Shown: positions 12,000 to 25,235 of the stretch, piece by piece | Position numbering within the stretch: the stretch's first letter is position 1 | How the letters are laid out: every line of letters begins with the position of its first letter | NCBI GenBank assembly: GCA_048013815.1 | Contig: CM106585.1 | Location: 14,942,001-15,006,000, forward strand | DNA length: 64,000 bases | Reading direction: 5' to 3' | From: Setoptus koraiensis | Lineage: Eukaryota > Arthropoda | The notes under the pieces: model-generated | Seen by the model: the letters and a program-made list of their open reading frames with translations, nothing else | The model's database searches: none | What the model was told of the DNA's origin: nothing | Position numbers and translations under genes: made by a program

Positions 12000-12550
12000 C
12001 ATCGTTAATCGTGATTCACGACGACGCGCGCACACACTTTCATGATGCGACGGTCGCTTCGACGGTCGTGAGGCTCGCTTTTCGAAGCGACTCGTCCACT
12101 TTATCGTCGAGCTTCTCTTGCGGCGCTTCGACACATTGTGAGTGTGTGTGTGCGTTTTCTGGAGCACTGAATCGCCAAATTGATTAGGCAAATCAGACGG
12201 CCTCATCGAGTGCTGCCGCTGCCAGGCTGCGGGTCTGGCCAGTGGTCAGCCTGAGCCAGCGCAAGCAAAAACTACTTTTCTTTTCGCGCTTCTCGCTGGC
12301 CTGTGGTCGGCGCTCTCGCTGGCCAGATCTGACCCAGTCTGAGCGAGCCGTTCGGACATGCGGTCAGGTCTTAATCGATCGACGGCCGCCCGATTTGAGC
12401 CCGGTGCCAGCGAGAGAATCCACGAATTCGCGCCAAGCGTCTCGCACTATGCCAATAGAGGCCGATAGAAGCCGATAGACGCCGACAGAAAAGATTGGGC
12501 CGTCGTGGCGAGTCGCAACGTAACGCATTCGCTCGCCGCATGCAACGCGC

Positions 12551-12600
12551 AGCGAGAAAATGAGAGAAAATGGGAGAAAATGAGAGAAAATGAGAGAAAA
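12551..12600. repeat. 10-bp tandem repeat (TGAGAGAAAA), 5 copies
   Basis: Five adjacent units, the first and third with minor changes. Confidence 0.9.
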
Positions 12601-13840
12601 TGTTGCTATTAAAACATTATTATAATGATACTGGCCAATGGCCCACTCGCCACTCAATAATTAAGCCTTAATTTATTGCTTAATTGGTCAGTGTCTAAAC
12701 GATTTTATTCGGGCGCGCTTGCAATCGATTGCAATTAACGGACGACAATGAATGATGAGAATGATTAATCGATCATTCGCATTGTGTTCGGCCGGAGCTG
12801 TGCCAATTGTCGGCTTGTCGGACTGTCTCTCATTATTGGAGTCACTCATCCAATGCGAGCGCTCTCATTCGGCTCTCACTAAGCCCTCGTTGAGCTCTCA
12901 TTCGGCTCCAATCGGCTGTGGGCTCCAATCAGCTGTGGGCTCTAGTTAGCTATGGGCGCCGGCCCGCTGCAACTGAAGCGGCAGCGGCACCAACTAAAAC
13001 TGCAAGTGGCGGCTTGTCGGGCCGCCCGATAGCCGGCAGCCGCCGGTAGCCGGCTGCCGACCGACGATGAGTGGCCCGACGTGATACTATCACGGTGATA
13101 GGTGTGCCACGGCAAACAGAGGCCCGCAGAGCATGACGCAACAGAAGCTGCGTAGCAAACAAGCAACAAGTGAATGAGACAGAATTTAATTAGCGCAGCC
13201 GCTTGATGAATTGGGATAAACTGGCCGCTCGACGAGTTGGCAAACTAATTTGCCTAAAACGCATCGTTGTGGCGCGACCAGCGCCGAGGCCGTCATTTTG
13301 CTGTATCAGCAAATGCCGATCAGCAGCAGCAGCAGCGGCGGCGACAGCAGCAAATAATCAAGAGCGCAGTCTTGCCAAAAATACATGCATCGGGCCGCAT
13401 TTGGCGACTATCCTAATTGAAATTTTGTTTGATTGATCGAGCGCATTCAACGGCATGAGAGCGGCGCTGGCCAGAAGTGGTCACTCTGATCTGGCCGTTG
13501 AATATCTCGAACGCTTGAATGGGACGCCGAAAAGCATCCTTTTCAAGCTCACTCATGATGATTGCGACTGGATTCACTGGAAGGCAGCGCTGGCAAGATG
13601 AAATAAAACGCTTGGTCGGTTTTATTGGTGGCCGTATTCTGTTGTATGCTGCCTTGGATCATCTTAGTTACATCATCTGAGTTGGATCATCCAAGTTAGA
13701 TGGTTCGCCTGATAAAAGGCATGTTACGCAATACGGCGTGGCCATTCATCGAGCGTTGCTGTTGTTGTTGTTGTTGCTGTCGTTGTTGCCGCTGTTGTTG
13801 CATGAGAAGCTTGAGAGGGCCTGAGAGAGAGAGAGAGAGA

Positions 13841-13875
13841 GAGCTAATCAAGATCATGATCAACTTGATTAGCTC
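13841..13875. repeat. Perfect inverted repeat, 12-bp arms
   Basis: GAGCTAATCAAG (13841-13852) pairs with CTTGATTAGCTC (13864-13875). The loop contains ATCATGAT. It directly follows a (GA)n run. Confidence 0.9.
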
Positions 13876-14934
13876 ACTCAACGCTCGTATCATCGTTCGC
13901 TGGCAGTTATGATGGATAATTTCGAAGGCAGACTGTGCAACAACTGTGTGCAAAGAGACTCTTGCAGCGAATTAATAGAGTGTCTACACGCTTGCGACAC
14001 CATAACCTGGTCATAATCTGTGTCTACAAGCTGATATCATATTATATATTACGCCTGTGCGACCACTACCTGTTCTGTCTGCTACTACCTGTGCGAATGT
14101 GTGTTTGTTTGTGTGTGTTCTCTTTGTAAACAAGTGCTCGCTTCGAAATTCGAATGCTTCGATGGCGCTTCGATGGCGCTTCGTCCGAATGGCGAATGGC
14201 GAATGGCAACACAAATGCTGGCCGGTTACAAGTTGCAGCTGGACAACGGGCGGACAACTTACACTTTGTTTGGCGGCGCAACCGGCCGAGCCGCGAACAA
14301 CGCACATGTATCATCTCAGTCTGACAGTGACGACAATGACCACCGTCGTGACCACCATGCACACACTGTGCGAACTTGATTATCGCCATCATCGCCTACC
14401 TGTATGCCTCACCTGTATGCCTCACCTGGCCGAGCGTCTGTTTGGCCGGCTCGACGCTGGCCGGCTGGACACTGGCGGCCCGAAATAGCAATATGCTCAC
14501 ACAATGACTCGGTTGCGCAACACGCCGAGCAGCAGTCTAATGATATTAATTTATCTCATTATATATTGGCCAGCAAAGTGATTAATTTGCCCCTGAAACG
14601 GGCCGAGCCGCCGCCGAAATATCCGTCCATGAGAACCCTTTGAACCGTCCGATTGCCAGTGCGAATCGTTCGGTGGCGCGCAACTATTCGCTGTGAGAGA
14701 ACAATTCTCGCCGAAGCTCGCCCGCTCTGCCGGCCAAAAGCGACCGGCGCTGGCAATTCGACGAATGGAAATTCGCCAGCGACCGACTCATCGCCAGCAA
14801 TCATTGAAAACGAGCCACCGAAACGAATGCGACCAACCGCCAGTGGCCGCCGAGCGCATTGGCGAGTGGTCGCCACAAATAGCGGCCGGTCGCCACCAAT
14901 TCGCCAGCGACATGAGCAACATGAGCAGCCAATT

Positions 14935-14962
14935 CCGCCGTTGAATGGCCATTCAACGGCGG
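14935..14962. repeat. Perfect 28-bp palindrome without spacer
   Basis: CCGCCGTTGAATGG is followed immediately by its exact reverse complement. Confidence 0.95.
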
Positions 14963-15886
14963 CCGAGAATGGCCAGAGAACGCAGCGAGAGAAAAAAGAC
15001 ATTAATTCGAACAGAAACTAATACGACAAAGCCAGCCAGCCAACAAACAAACAAACAAATCAGGATAATAAATTTTATTTTTGCAAGCCCACAAAGTTCA
15101 TTTTTGCTGCACCGCCGGCAGTAGCGGCGCCAACGTTACAGTTACGTCGACCACTTGTTGTTATTGTTGTTGCGCAAAGCCTGTTGCATCCAATATCAAA
15201 ACAAGCACACCATTCGAGGAAACTAGCGCCATTCCATGGACACTGTCAAATAATCCAATATCTGTGTCGTTGTTGGCCGTTGTTTGCCGTCTAGCAAGCG
15301 CCAAAATGCATGCCGTATGCCGCATGCCGTATGCCGTATGCATTTATATTGCGCAATGTGCAACAACTCATCGGAATGAACGTCTTTATCAATGTAAATA
15401 TGATAAATTAATCATAATCATAATCAAAATAATAATAATGCTGTGTGCGTTGCGTCATTCGCCGTCCGAGAGCCGTCCGAGTTGTCAGAGTTTGATTTGT
15501 TTGTCGCCTTGCATTGTATCGTATTTGCTCGCTGGCTGGCGGTCGTTGGCCCATTGGCGGGCGCTTCCTCTCTTTTTATCCGCTCTTTTTATGCTCACAA
15601 TGTCGGATCAGCGGCGGATAAGTTTTGAGCCAAGTTTCAACTTGCATCTATTACAAAAGTGTGCGAGCGTGTCGCCAGAGGGCCCCAGATGTGCCGCTGC
15701 ATGCAAATGATGAATGGACACTGTGGCTCACAATTTGCAACATCCCTTCAAAGTTTGCACAATCGGCTGCCTCCGCGCCGGCCTTTTATCCATGTGCGAT
15801 GCCCATCTCTGGCGGCTCGCCAGCGAATCACTAATAGTGATTCACTATTCTGACCGAGTCAAACAGCTCGATGAGGATCTGATTCG

Positions 15887-16003
15887 AAAAGTTTGTCCGA
15901 AAAGTTTGTTTGAAAAGTTTGTTTGAAAAGTTTGTTCGAAAAGTTTGTCCGAAAAGTTTGTCCGAAAAGTTTGTTCGAAAAGTTTGTTCGAAAAGTTTGT
16001 TCG
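15887..16003. repeat. 13-bp tandem repeat (AAAAGTTTGTYCG), 9 copies
   Basis: Nine contiguous 13-base units fill exactly 117 bases. Variation is limited to the TCC/TTC/TTT positions. On the minus strand one frame through it reads as alternating TNFS/KLF-type residues, which is an artefact of the repeat. Confidence 0.97.
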
Positions 16004-16105
16004 CAGGGGTTGACTGGAAAAAGTTGGATTCGAAAATTGTGCGAGCCATTTCGTCGAGTTTCGCGACCCGTCGAAATCTAAAATCACCTCCCCGGCTGAA
16101 GCTCG

Positions 16106-16390
16106 ATGGTCGCGAGTCGCGATCTCGACCGAAGTCAAATCAATGATTCGCACTGCAAACAAGCCGAGCCGAGGCTCGGAGTGTTCGGGTGGACGAAATG
16201 GCGCAAAAACAAGAATTGTTTCGTGTTCGCTCGTTCGAAGAATGATTTCTTTCCATCGGAGAGTGAAGGCATTGCCAACTTAGCTCTATTTGACGATATT
16301 ATTCATCCGACTTTACGTAACTTGTGGCTCGCGACTGGCGCGATCTCTCACCACAACATTGGTGTTACAACCACTGAGTGTTATATATAA
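16106..16390 (+). other. Unrecognised open frame of about 94 residues
   Basis: The frame contains WRKNKNCFVFARSKNDFFP and LFDDIIHPTLRNLWLATGA, which are more protein-like than most frames nearby and free of low complexity. It ends at TAA in ATATATAAATAATG-type sequence. It begins beside the 13-bp array and has no domain I recognise. It may be a transposon scrap or chance; no splice structure is evident. Confidence 0.15.
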
Positions 16391-19200
16391 ATAATGTGCA
16401 ATTTCAACCTGTTTCCCTGCGCTGCGATTTGAGTTTGCGAGCGCCATCGGCTTTGGATTACGGCCGGGCGCGGGCCGTTGCGGGCAGCGGGCTAAGCAGA
16501 GATTAGGAGTCGAGATTAGGCCAAGCCGCGGCTCATCTACTGGATGCGCAAACTGTTACATGACGCAGTGCTATTTATTGCCTCGACAGCCGATTGCGAA
16601 TCGAACAGGCCGCTCGAACTTGGATTTCGAAGCGTTCGCGGCGTTCGAAGCGTTCGCGGCGTTCGACGCTGTTCGCTCCGAGGAGAGCGTCGTCATGCCG
16701 ACAGAGTGCGGCCAGGTGCACTCGAAACACCGTTACAAGCCGTTCGTTGTGTCGGCGCCTGGCGCGCGTAATCTATGTGTCTCGGCAGGGCTCTGCGGCC
16801 ACTTTCCAGCACACACTTCGAAAATTATGCAACTGCTGTCAGTGGACATGCGAGTGGTTAGAAAGTGGAGCACTCATGTCTAAACGGGCGCATAAATAGA
16901 TTTATTCATGTCCATTTGTTTGAGCGGCCGGCGAGCGAACTCTATCCGAACTCCATTCGAAATTGACAGCTCCAGTTGGCCATTCGAGTTGCAGCAATTG
17001 GAGTTGAAAGAGTGCAGCGCTCACGCTCGTATTCGCACACAATTCGGGCTCCTCCGGCGCTCACCGCTGGCTGTGGCGCTCGCCGATGGCTCAAGTGGCG
17101 CAATTGCGGCCGATGGCTCGAGTGGCGCGATTGCGGTCGATGGCGGCGCTGACGGCCGGCCAGCGCGAAATCAAAAAGAGAAAATCTCTCAATCAATTGA
17201 AAATTCAAATCGCAGGTAACTCACACAACGGGATCAACTGGATCGCGCCGTTACTATCGGCTCGACGGGTTGCGGCTCGTCAAGCGGCCAAACTCTCGCT
17301 CTTGGCAGCGAGTTCCAGTTCGCTCCAGAAATCGCTCGCTCTTCAATTCGAAGTTCGAAGCCACGAAGCCACGAAGCCACGAAGCCTCGCAGCGCCAAGG
17401 CGAGATCGATCTTGCGCCGACCCGCTGCTTTGGCCTGCATATGCCAAGCGAACGATGTCAGCGGTTTTCGGTTGTGTGGCGGGCCGGCGCGTTGCAATCG
17501 ATGGCCGCGGTGTGTCGTTCTACTGGCTTCTATTAGAACTGGCCTCTATTAGAACTGGCTCATTTGAATTTTTCGCTGTCTGTTGTCAGTGATGTCGAGA
17601 CCGTCGGGTCAATCTGTGCGATTGGCCCGATCGGTGAAGCCTCCCGATGGAAACCGTCCGATTGCGCACAGTATGAGCACCGGCGTGTCAGTCATTTCGT
17701 TCTATTTTCACCTGTTCACCTGCGCCGGCCATTGGCTGGCCGTTGATGTGTGTGCCGGCCACGATGATGGCCGAAAATATCTGTCTATTTATCTGACCTC
17801 GCACCACTAGTTCCGTGGATATTGCGCAATACTCGTCACTGTTAGCAGATTTATCCCGGCGAAACAACCAATCAACCGAGGGCTCAATCGAAAGCCATCG
17901 TGTCACAAGCGCCAGAAAGTGGCAGCGTTACACACGGATTACGTCACCATTGCAAAAGCGCCCGCGCTCACCTGTTGGCCGAAGTTGATTTGGCGGCGCC
18001 AAATCAATTGACGCTGGCCGAGCTCGGACAGAGCGTGCAATGATTTGATTGGTGGCTCATCGACTCAAATCATTCATTGCATGCGGGGGCCGCACAGCCA
18101 CCGCACACGTTGGTGCCAGATTGTTTGGCCGATTGGTGCCGGCCGACACTGTCAGAGATCGCCGAAACGTTTGGCCCCGGCGCCCCTGAGGACCGTGCCC
18201 GAAACAATGTGAACAGTGTGACACGATGCGCGCCACCAATATTCATAAATTATAATGCCCGCATGATGCAGTTACGGCATTACGGCGACGTCAATTTATT
18301 ATTGATACGCCGAGTCGTCATGCAAATGTGCGTTGAATATGAAACGCAAGCAGAAAAAAAAAATGAGTGTCAGCATGTTTTTTGGCAACAAGCAATCATA
18401 TTCGAATTAAGCACGACCCGTCGCCCCCATTCGACCGGACGAAGCTGGCACGAGCACCGGATAGGCCAACGAGTATGCCAATGTGCAGCGTCGCACCACA
18501 ATTGCCGGGCCCCATCAAAAAGTGCACGTGCACCGGGGCACTTTTTGTTTATGCTGTCGAAAGCTTTTCACATTATCATGTTATTATCTAATATGATAGC
18601 ACGGGCGCAATTATGGGGCCCGTGCTTGCACCATGTCACGCTGTCGGCGTGCCGTTAGCAGGCATGTCCGATTGAGGCACTAATTCAGGGGCAGCGCATT
18701 CATTTTGGTTCATATTGCTGCCGCTTGGAATTGTTTGGCCCGGTGGGCCGATGCAAAACAATTGTCGCCGGCCGTCGCATTTATCCATTCTATCTATCCA
18801 TTTTGTCGCATTCATGTAATTCATCGGCACTGGCTAATATCGGCTGGCAAGGGCAAGGGGCGATATCAGCCGACATTGGCCAATTCGATTATCGCTCGGT
18901 AATGAAATCCACACAGATGGGGCACAAATGAAATGGAGCGATTCGGGCCCCAGTTTTCGTTGTCAGAGGGCTGAAAATCTGAAAATTCGCAGCAGCCATA
19001 CGCAGCAGCCATAGACGCATTGGCGCTTGCCGAGAACGCGACCAAGCGACCAACTTTTCGCACACTTTTCAGTCGGCGGAGCCCCGCAACTTATGGCCCA
19101 TAAGAGGGGCCCCAAAAGAGGCGTCTCGTTGGCGTCTAATTTTAATTTGAATTGAATGAATTAGCGCGCTGAAGGCAGCATCTATTTAGCGGGGGCTGTT
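16391..19200. other. Noncoding DNA
   Basis: It has an 18-bp direct duplication of GCGTTCGCGGCGTTCGAA-type units (16628-16666), CACGAAGCC repeats (17361-17394), CACCTG pairs (17708-17722) and inverted repeats at 18516-18547 and 18598-18626. GGGGCCCC-type words start to become frequent near 19100. No convincing exon. Confidence 0.55.
18516..18626. repeat. Two small perfect inverted repeats
   Basis: CAAAAAGTGC (18516-18525) pairs with 18538-18547 across a CACGTG-bearing loop. AGCACGGGC (18598-18606) pairs with 18618-18626. Confidence 0.85.
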
Positions 19201-19244
19201 GCAGCATACATTAGCTACTTTACATTGTGCTGCTGCTGGCAGCA

Positions 19245-19300
19245 TTACGTAATATCACTGCACTACCGACTATAATACGCAATATTACTCAGTTACGTAA
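19245..19300. promoter_or_regulatory. Pair of TTACGTAA palindromes (PAR-bZIP/C/EBP-type sites)
   Basis: TTACGTAA occurs at 19245-19252 and 19293-19300, with TACGCAATATT between them. Each is an exact match to the PAR-bZIP/E4BP4 core. Function is unknown: no promoter is evident nearby and the word is in excess across the whole window. Confidence 0.3.
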
Positions 19301-19680
19301 TATTGTATAATAGGCGTACGTACAGACGGCGTAGGCAGGACACGTAAGGGAAAGGTGGCCAAGTGAAGCGTTTGACTCAATCAGAGGCGCCGGCGGGCTT
19401 CGGTGCAAAGTTTGTTTGTGCCGGCGCGGATTCCGTTGTGTCAAACGCCACAAACAACACACAATCGCTTCTCGCTTCTCGCGCTTTTTCGCGTGCTCGC
19501 TAGCGACGAATAATAATCAGCAGCGAGCAACTTTGAATAGGCATGAATAGTTCGAGTGCGCTCGATCGGCGCGAGGGGCCCCTCGAATTCGGCGCGCGCG
19601 CGCCCGAACTGGCACGGGCATTCGTCATCAGCATAAAATTGCTTCTTTTATGCAGTTTCGAGTGGGCCCACTGCGCGCCG

Positions 19681-19738
19681 CATCTACCGTGCTTGTTACA
19701 CATCCCGTGCTTGTTACATCTACCGTGCTTGTTACATA
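19681..19738. repeat. About 18-bp tandem repeat (CATCTACCGTGCTTGTTA), 3 copies
   Basis: Three adjacent imperfect units, the middle one altered at CATCCCGTG. Confidence 0.85.
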
Positions 19739-21111
19739 ACACAAAGCGCTGCCATTGTCCGCCGCCATCTATATCATCGGCAGCGAATAATCAGCGGCCA
19801 GAATCTCATCAGGCTGGCAAAATTGTCAACGGCGCCCCACCAGTGGCCCCAAAACACCGCCAGTTACGTAATACGTAACGTGCGCACGTTGCATGCAAAC
19901 GCAAACTTGCAGTCGCGTCTAACTGGCACGGCCACAGAAACAATGCGCTTGTCAGCAAACAAAAAACACGTGACACCAACTTGTACGTGTCGATTTGCGC
20001 GCGCTTCTTATCCGCAGCTTTTGTTCGGCTCGGCGGCGCCACTCGCCGCTTGCGTTTGTTTTGCCGTCGCTTGTCGTTGGATGTTGTCGGTTGTTGTCGG
20101 TTGTTGGCCGCTGTCGGCTGCTGTCGGTTGCTGTTGCTCGCTGGTTGCTGGCTCCCCCTGTTACGTAATCCAATGAGCCCGCCAATGAGTGGTGGCTGTT
20201 TTTTGCGAGCCTCGTGCGTTGCTCGGCTCACTTGCCGCGCTCACACTGCGCGCGTCTCACAGACACAAAGTGCAAAGTCGAGCTTAATTGAATTACAATT
20301 TCAGCCGGATTCCCGCTCGCACAATAATATTACACCCGATTTGTACCCATGATACCAAGCATGACTGGGCCCACTTGGGCCCAAACTGTTGGGGCCCGAC
20401 AGCCAACATCCAAGTGCGCGGCAAATTGCGCACAGTTGAAAACGAGTTGAGCACTATACCGGTTCGATACATTCGATTGTTAGATATTACAGAAGCATTA
20501 GTAGTCAATAATGATCAAAATAATAATAATGTTATGCCCGCCGATCATTTCCTGTGCCCGCTTCCTGTGCAATGTGGGCACCCTAACTTTGCGGGTATTA
20601 GTAATACCCCCAAAGTGTGTGTGTGTGTGTGTCGTGGCCAGAGCCAATCAGGCCACTGGAAACTTGCAACTTGCAGCGGATACAGGTTTGGTTTAAATTT
20701 GAGCGGCGCGCAGATAATTGCGATAATTTGCGCCGATATTATTATTTTGGTTGCGAGGTGCGTAACGACACCTCGCTCAAGTGTAGCCAAACTACAATCT
20801 GATCGCACAAACTACAACCTGATCGGTGGCTCGAGCCGGGCCCGCGTAACTGCGTAATCATGGCACACCGATAATGATGCGCACTCCACCGTTGGGGCGC
20901 CAGTGACCGTCTCGCGGGATCGCGAGCCGGTGCGCCCGGCGGGCCCAGCGGGTTTGTTGCGGCGACTTGTGCATTGGCGCCGATGTGATCAGATGATAAC
21001 GCCGGCCGGCCGAACGGATAATTTCTGTTGCCCAAGCTAGAACTGCAATGAACTGCGCAAAATAGCAGTGAGGCGCAATCGATAATTGAGTGCTCCCAAC
21101 AGCAACACAAA

Positions 21112-21140
21112 TCTATCATATTCCTTGTTGCGCAACAAAT
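21112..21140. repeat. Interrupted inverted repeat centred on TTGCGCAA
   Basis: TCTATCATAT and ATATGATAGA flank TTGTTGCGCAACAA. The whole is a hairpin with a short bulge (CC) on the left arm and TTGCGCAA (21128-21135) at the apex. Confidence 0.85.
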
Positions 21141-21596
21141 ATGATAGAATCAAAATCTCGATTCACCGGTGCGGGCAACACGTTGGCTCAATCGCTTGTG
21201 TGAGTGCTCTGTTTGGGGCGATGATGATTTTTGCGGTGATTAGATTGGTGGGCAGCGGCGGTGGGTAAACAGCGCCCATTGGGCATTGTTTGGCTTGTGC
21301 GCGTCGGAATATCACAACTCGGAGTGTCTAATGTGATGCCCAACCCAATCATATTAGACCGACCGTAGATAGAGCGCATTACACGATATGTATTATATGA
21401 TAGATGGATCAGTGGAGAATACACTTGTGCTGGCGGGCCCCGCGATGGGCGCCCGCGTCCCATTTGATATTATTGATTCTTGGCGGCGTGTGTGACTCAG
21501 CAGAACAAAACAGAAACACAAACACTCACTTTTCGCTCGCACTTCCGGCTTCTCGCTGCCATCGCTGGCGTGTGTGTGTGTAATTGGAACTGTTTG

Positions 21597-21643
21597 TTAA
21601 TTCCGGCCCGTTGTTGCGGCGAGCAACAACGGGCCGGAATTAA
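21597..21643. repeat. Perfect inverted repeat, 21-bp arms, 5-base loop
   Basis: The longest perfect hairpin I found. Arm 21597-21617 begins TTAATTCCGGCCCG and is exactly complementary to 21623-21643; the loop is GGCGA. The loop is too short and the stem too perfect for a typical miRNA precursor, so a recent inverted duplication is likelier. Confidence 0.95.
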
Positions 21644-24142
21644 GCCAACGAGCGGCCGATGATCGCCGAGAGTGATCTATCGAGAGTGCAGGCCATCGGT
21701 GTGGTCATTTTGGAAGCGCCAACCGAAATTTTTGGAAGCGCCAATAAATGGCGCGCCAATATCACATATTACCCATATAACATATTGGATATTACGGTTA
21801 TTGGTTTGACGGGCCGTAGCCCGACGAGCCAGCGACAGCGCCACGAAGAATGGAAATCATCATCGGACGGAATGGGCCAATTTGAATTGCAATTGTTTTC
21901 AATTGGAACCGACTTGGAACGCGCGCCGGCCGCAACCGACAGGCTCGGGCTCCGCTTTGCGCCCGCTGTCACTGGCTCCGGCGATGAGTTGTCGGAGAAA
22001 TCATGCGATCACGATAATCATAACACTGTGACAGGCGGCCAGTGTGCGAGGGTGGCCGACGGCGCGCGCACCGGCCCGCTCCGAGCACCAACGGCCAACA
22101 AACAAACAGACCGACAAACAAGCGACATTCGAAGCGTTCGAAGCGCTCGAAATCGTCTGTGGCCGCTCGTGATCGCTTGTGCGAGGGGCCGCAAAAAGAG
22201 CGCACACAAACTGCGCGCTTTGTATCGATTTGCGACGGAGGGAGCCCTGCTAATTTCTATAATTTGGCCGCTCCGTCGTCCGTTGTGCCGGCCAGTGCGC
22301 GCGTCGGTCATCTCCGTGTCATTACGTTCAATTTCCATCAGTTTATTTTGTTTATATTCGATTGCCGGCGCTTCCAACTGGCAACTGGGGAGCGCGAGTC
22401 GGGGCCGACTTGTCCGCTTGTTGGCCGCGGCTCGTTCGCTTGTTGGCCGCCAACTCGCAGCAAAGAACGGCCAGAATTGTCGCGGGCGCCATTGTTGCGA
22501 CACACTCGGGCCGTCCAATTAGTGCGCGAGTGCCCGAGCGGACAGTATGGCCCAACATACAATATTGTTGTGCATTATGTATTGTTTGCCATTAATAGAT
22601 CACTGGCTGCGAGAGAGTCGCTCTAATGCAATTGGCGCAGCGCCCCAATCTGTTACGCAAGTTGCACAAACAAGTTTGCGCAGTGACACGCTGCAAACTG
22701 TGAAGAATCTGCACAGACGGCGCCGGCGGCACAGATCGACGGCGGTGCCCCAAGATGGTGTGGTCAACATTTGTTTGCTGTGTGTCAATATATTGTAATG
22801 ACCGGCCAACAATTACATAATGGACAGCGACACAGCAGCGACACAGTGCGCTATACTTTCAAATCAACTAATGCCCATTTTCCGGTCATGGGGGCACCCA
22901 GACCACCCGCCTGGACGCAGCATTATGTAACGCAACTTGTGTTACATGTTGACTTGTGTTGCGCAAGGTAGCCGAGGTGGCCGGCCAAGGGCCAATCAAT
23001 CAAATGGCGCCTAGCCCATTATTATGTAATCTGTGCTGTTGTTGTTGTCGCTCATCGTGATCGGGCCGTCGTGTTGCCGGCCCGACTGGCCCGGCCGGCC
23101 GGCCGGCCTGCCAGCGATAACACGACGGCCAGATAACATCTGAGCCACTGGCCAGTTGGGCAAACTCTGGCGGCCGAAGCGGCTTGTGGCGACCGAAGCG
23201 GCTTCTGGCCGGCTGAGAATATCGCGCAGCCATTGTTTGGTTTTGCCCGAGCGGCCGGCGCCGTTGTCGCGCAAACACAGCACGGCTACGACACACACAC
23301 ACACACCAAAAGAACATGACAAAAAGAACAATCACAATGCAACTTTTGAACTCGGCCAACTCTCCCCTCTTGCCAGCGACATGGATTATGGCCGCCACTG
23401 TCCGACGGTCAGTCTCCGAACTGTCGAGGCACAAACAAGCGACGAGACCAGTTATCTGTTTGCTCTAAACTCTGTGCAAACTCTCGCACAAACGCCACTC
23501 GCTGGCCATTTGGCGAAGCCAACTTGTCAAGTGCAAAGAAGCGCTCTCTTCTGTCGAGTTCATGCAAGTTGTTGCGACCCGTTCCGAGATGCGCCCGAGC
23601 CCGGCCGCGCGACGCTCCAAAGCGGCCCGACGCTCCGAGTTGCTCCACCCGAAGCGGCCCGAGATGCGCCACCGAACATACTCGGGCTTGTCCGCATGCA
23701 TTCAGCGATATATTTATGGCCGCCACTAATCATTTGCAATCGCATCATGGGATTGCGTCGCCACTTCCGACGATGCGATGCCATTATTATTATTATTATT
23801 TACATTGCGATATTCTGGCACAGTGCACAACGTTGCATAATAGTAAAACCATTGCGTCACAGCAGCGCTAGTTGTGACCTGAACACTGGCCACGACAGCC
23901 CGTCCCGTCATTGGCGAATCTAGCGAATCTGGCCGATCTGGCCAATCTGGCCAATTCCGCCAATTTCGCCAATTTGCCGGTCGGTCGGCCGGCCGAAAAA
24001 CTCTGTTTAGGCCGCCCTTGCGCCACTACAATGCGCAATCGTAATAATCAATTGTGCAGAGAGTGTCTTCTCTGGCTCTCTGGCTTCTCTCTGGCTTCTT
24101 TTCGGCTCGCTTGGCGCGCTCTTTTGCTTCTCTGCTGTCCAC

Positions 24143-24254
24143 TACAACAACTGCACCACAACGACTGCACCACAACGACTGCACCACAACGACCGCACCA
24201 CAACGAACGCACCACAGCGACTGCACCGCAACAACTGCACTGCAGCAACTGCAA
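24143..24254. repeat. 14-bp tandem repeat (CACAACGACTGCAC), 8 copies
   Basis: Eight contiguous 14-base units, with divergence rising toward the right end. Confidence 0.93.
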
Positions 24255-25191
24255 TTACCTCCGCCGCGGTGCCTCGCACACCTAATGATACCCGCATGAT
24301 GACGAACTTATTCAAATGTCACGACAGCCTCAATTACGCCAATTTGCCGCCGCCCGGCGACCTGCGGCGTCTCGAGCGTCGCGGGCCGGTTTCGAGCGAT
24401 CGCTCTCTGTTGCGGTCGCCTTGCATTGGCGGTCGCCGCTGAGTTGCGGGCCGCTCCATGCGGCGCCGAGCTCGCTGCCGAGCGGCGCAACGGGCACCGA
24501 ATCACCGCAATCGGACCCTGTAGCAGAGCAGAGCCGAGCCAGAGGCCGGCCACTGGCAAAGTTGCAGCCACGATCGTATCTCGTGAGCGAGCATGGCCAA
24601 GTGGGCAGACTGCAGCCCGAGCGGGCGACCCCTGACGGCGGTTTCTTTGTTTGGCGACGAAGAAAAGATTTAATAACGCGACAAGGATAATTCAATATCT
24701 TGCAATAAATTCATCCATAGTGCTCAAGTTGAGTCATCTATCAATCAGGTGCCAATTGAAGCGAACCGTTCGCTCAATCGGGACGCCACAATGTGAATTC
24801 TTTGAGCCGCTCGCTTCGTGCGCCGCCGCTCGGGTTCGTCGGTTCGACGGCTGGTCGGCCCGTCGGTTGTCGGGTTCGTCACAACACGACGACGACGACG
24901 ACGGGCCGACGTCATGTCATGACGGCCAATCTCGGCGAACGAGCGACAGGGCCAATCCAAACAGAGCGCCACTTGCTCGTTATGTTGTCTCTTATCACGT
25001 TGTAGCTCGTTCTCGTTGCAAATTGCCGCCCGCCCGACGCTCGCCCGTCGCTGATTTCGCCGCCGGCCGCCCGAATGTGCGCATTGTTTCCATTCTGCCC
25101 ACTCCGGCCCGCGCCCGATTCTCCGGCCCGTCGGCTCTCGATCGCGCCGATTCTCTAGTCTCCGTCGTCTGTCGAATCTCCGTTCGCTCGA

Positions 25192-25235
25192 TTGTCGCCA
25201 GTGTCGCCAGTGTCGCCAGTGTCGCCGCCACTCGC
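25192..25235. repeat. 9-bp tandem repeat (GTGTCGCCA), about 5 copies
   Basis: Adjacent 9-base units, the outermost ones degenerate. Confidence 0.9.

Larger units (their letters stand above)
10900..16100. other. GC-richer noncoding DNA with many tandem repeats
   Basis: No convincing exon. It holds CGAAGC-rich duplicated text (11215-11280), arrays at 11891-11999 and 12551-12600, a GTT/GCT array (13756-13800), (GA)n (13823-13842), CACCTG motifs near 14065-14430, a 28-bp palindrome (14935-14962) and the 13-bp array at 15887-16003. Confidence 0.6.

Noticed and set aside
21597-21643. miRNA precursor
   Set aside because: The loop has 5 bases and the stem no mismatches, unlike typical animal pre-miRNAs of about 60-70 nt; no flanking stem extension seen.
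21659-22522. Plus-strand open frame of 287 codons
   Set aside because: Rich in Arg, Ala, Ser and Gly, with comparable frames on the opposite strand and no domain or splice structure. GC-rich DNA gives such frames by chance.
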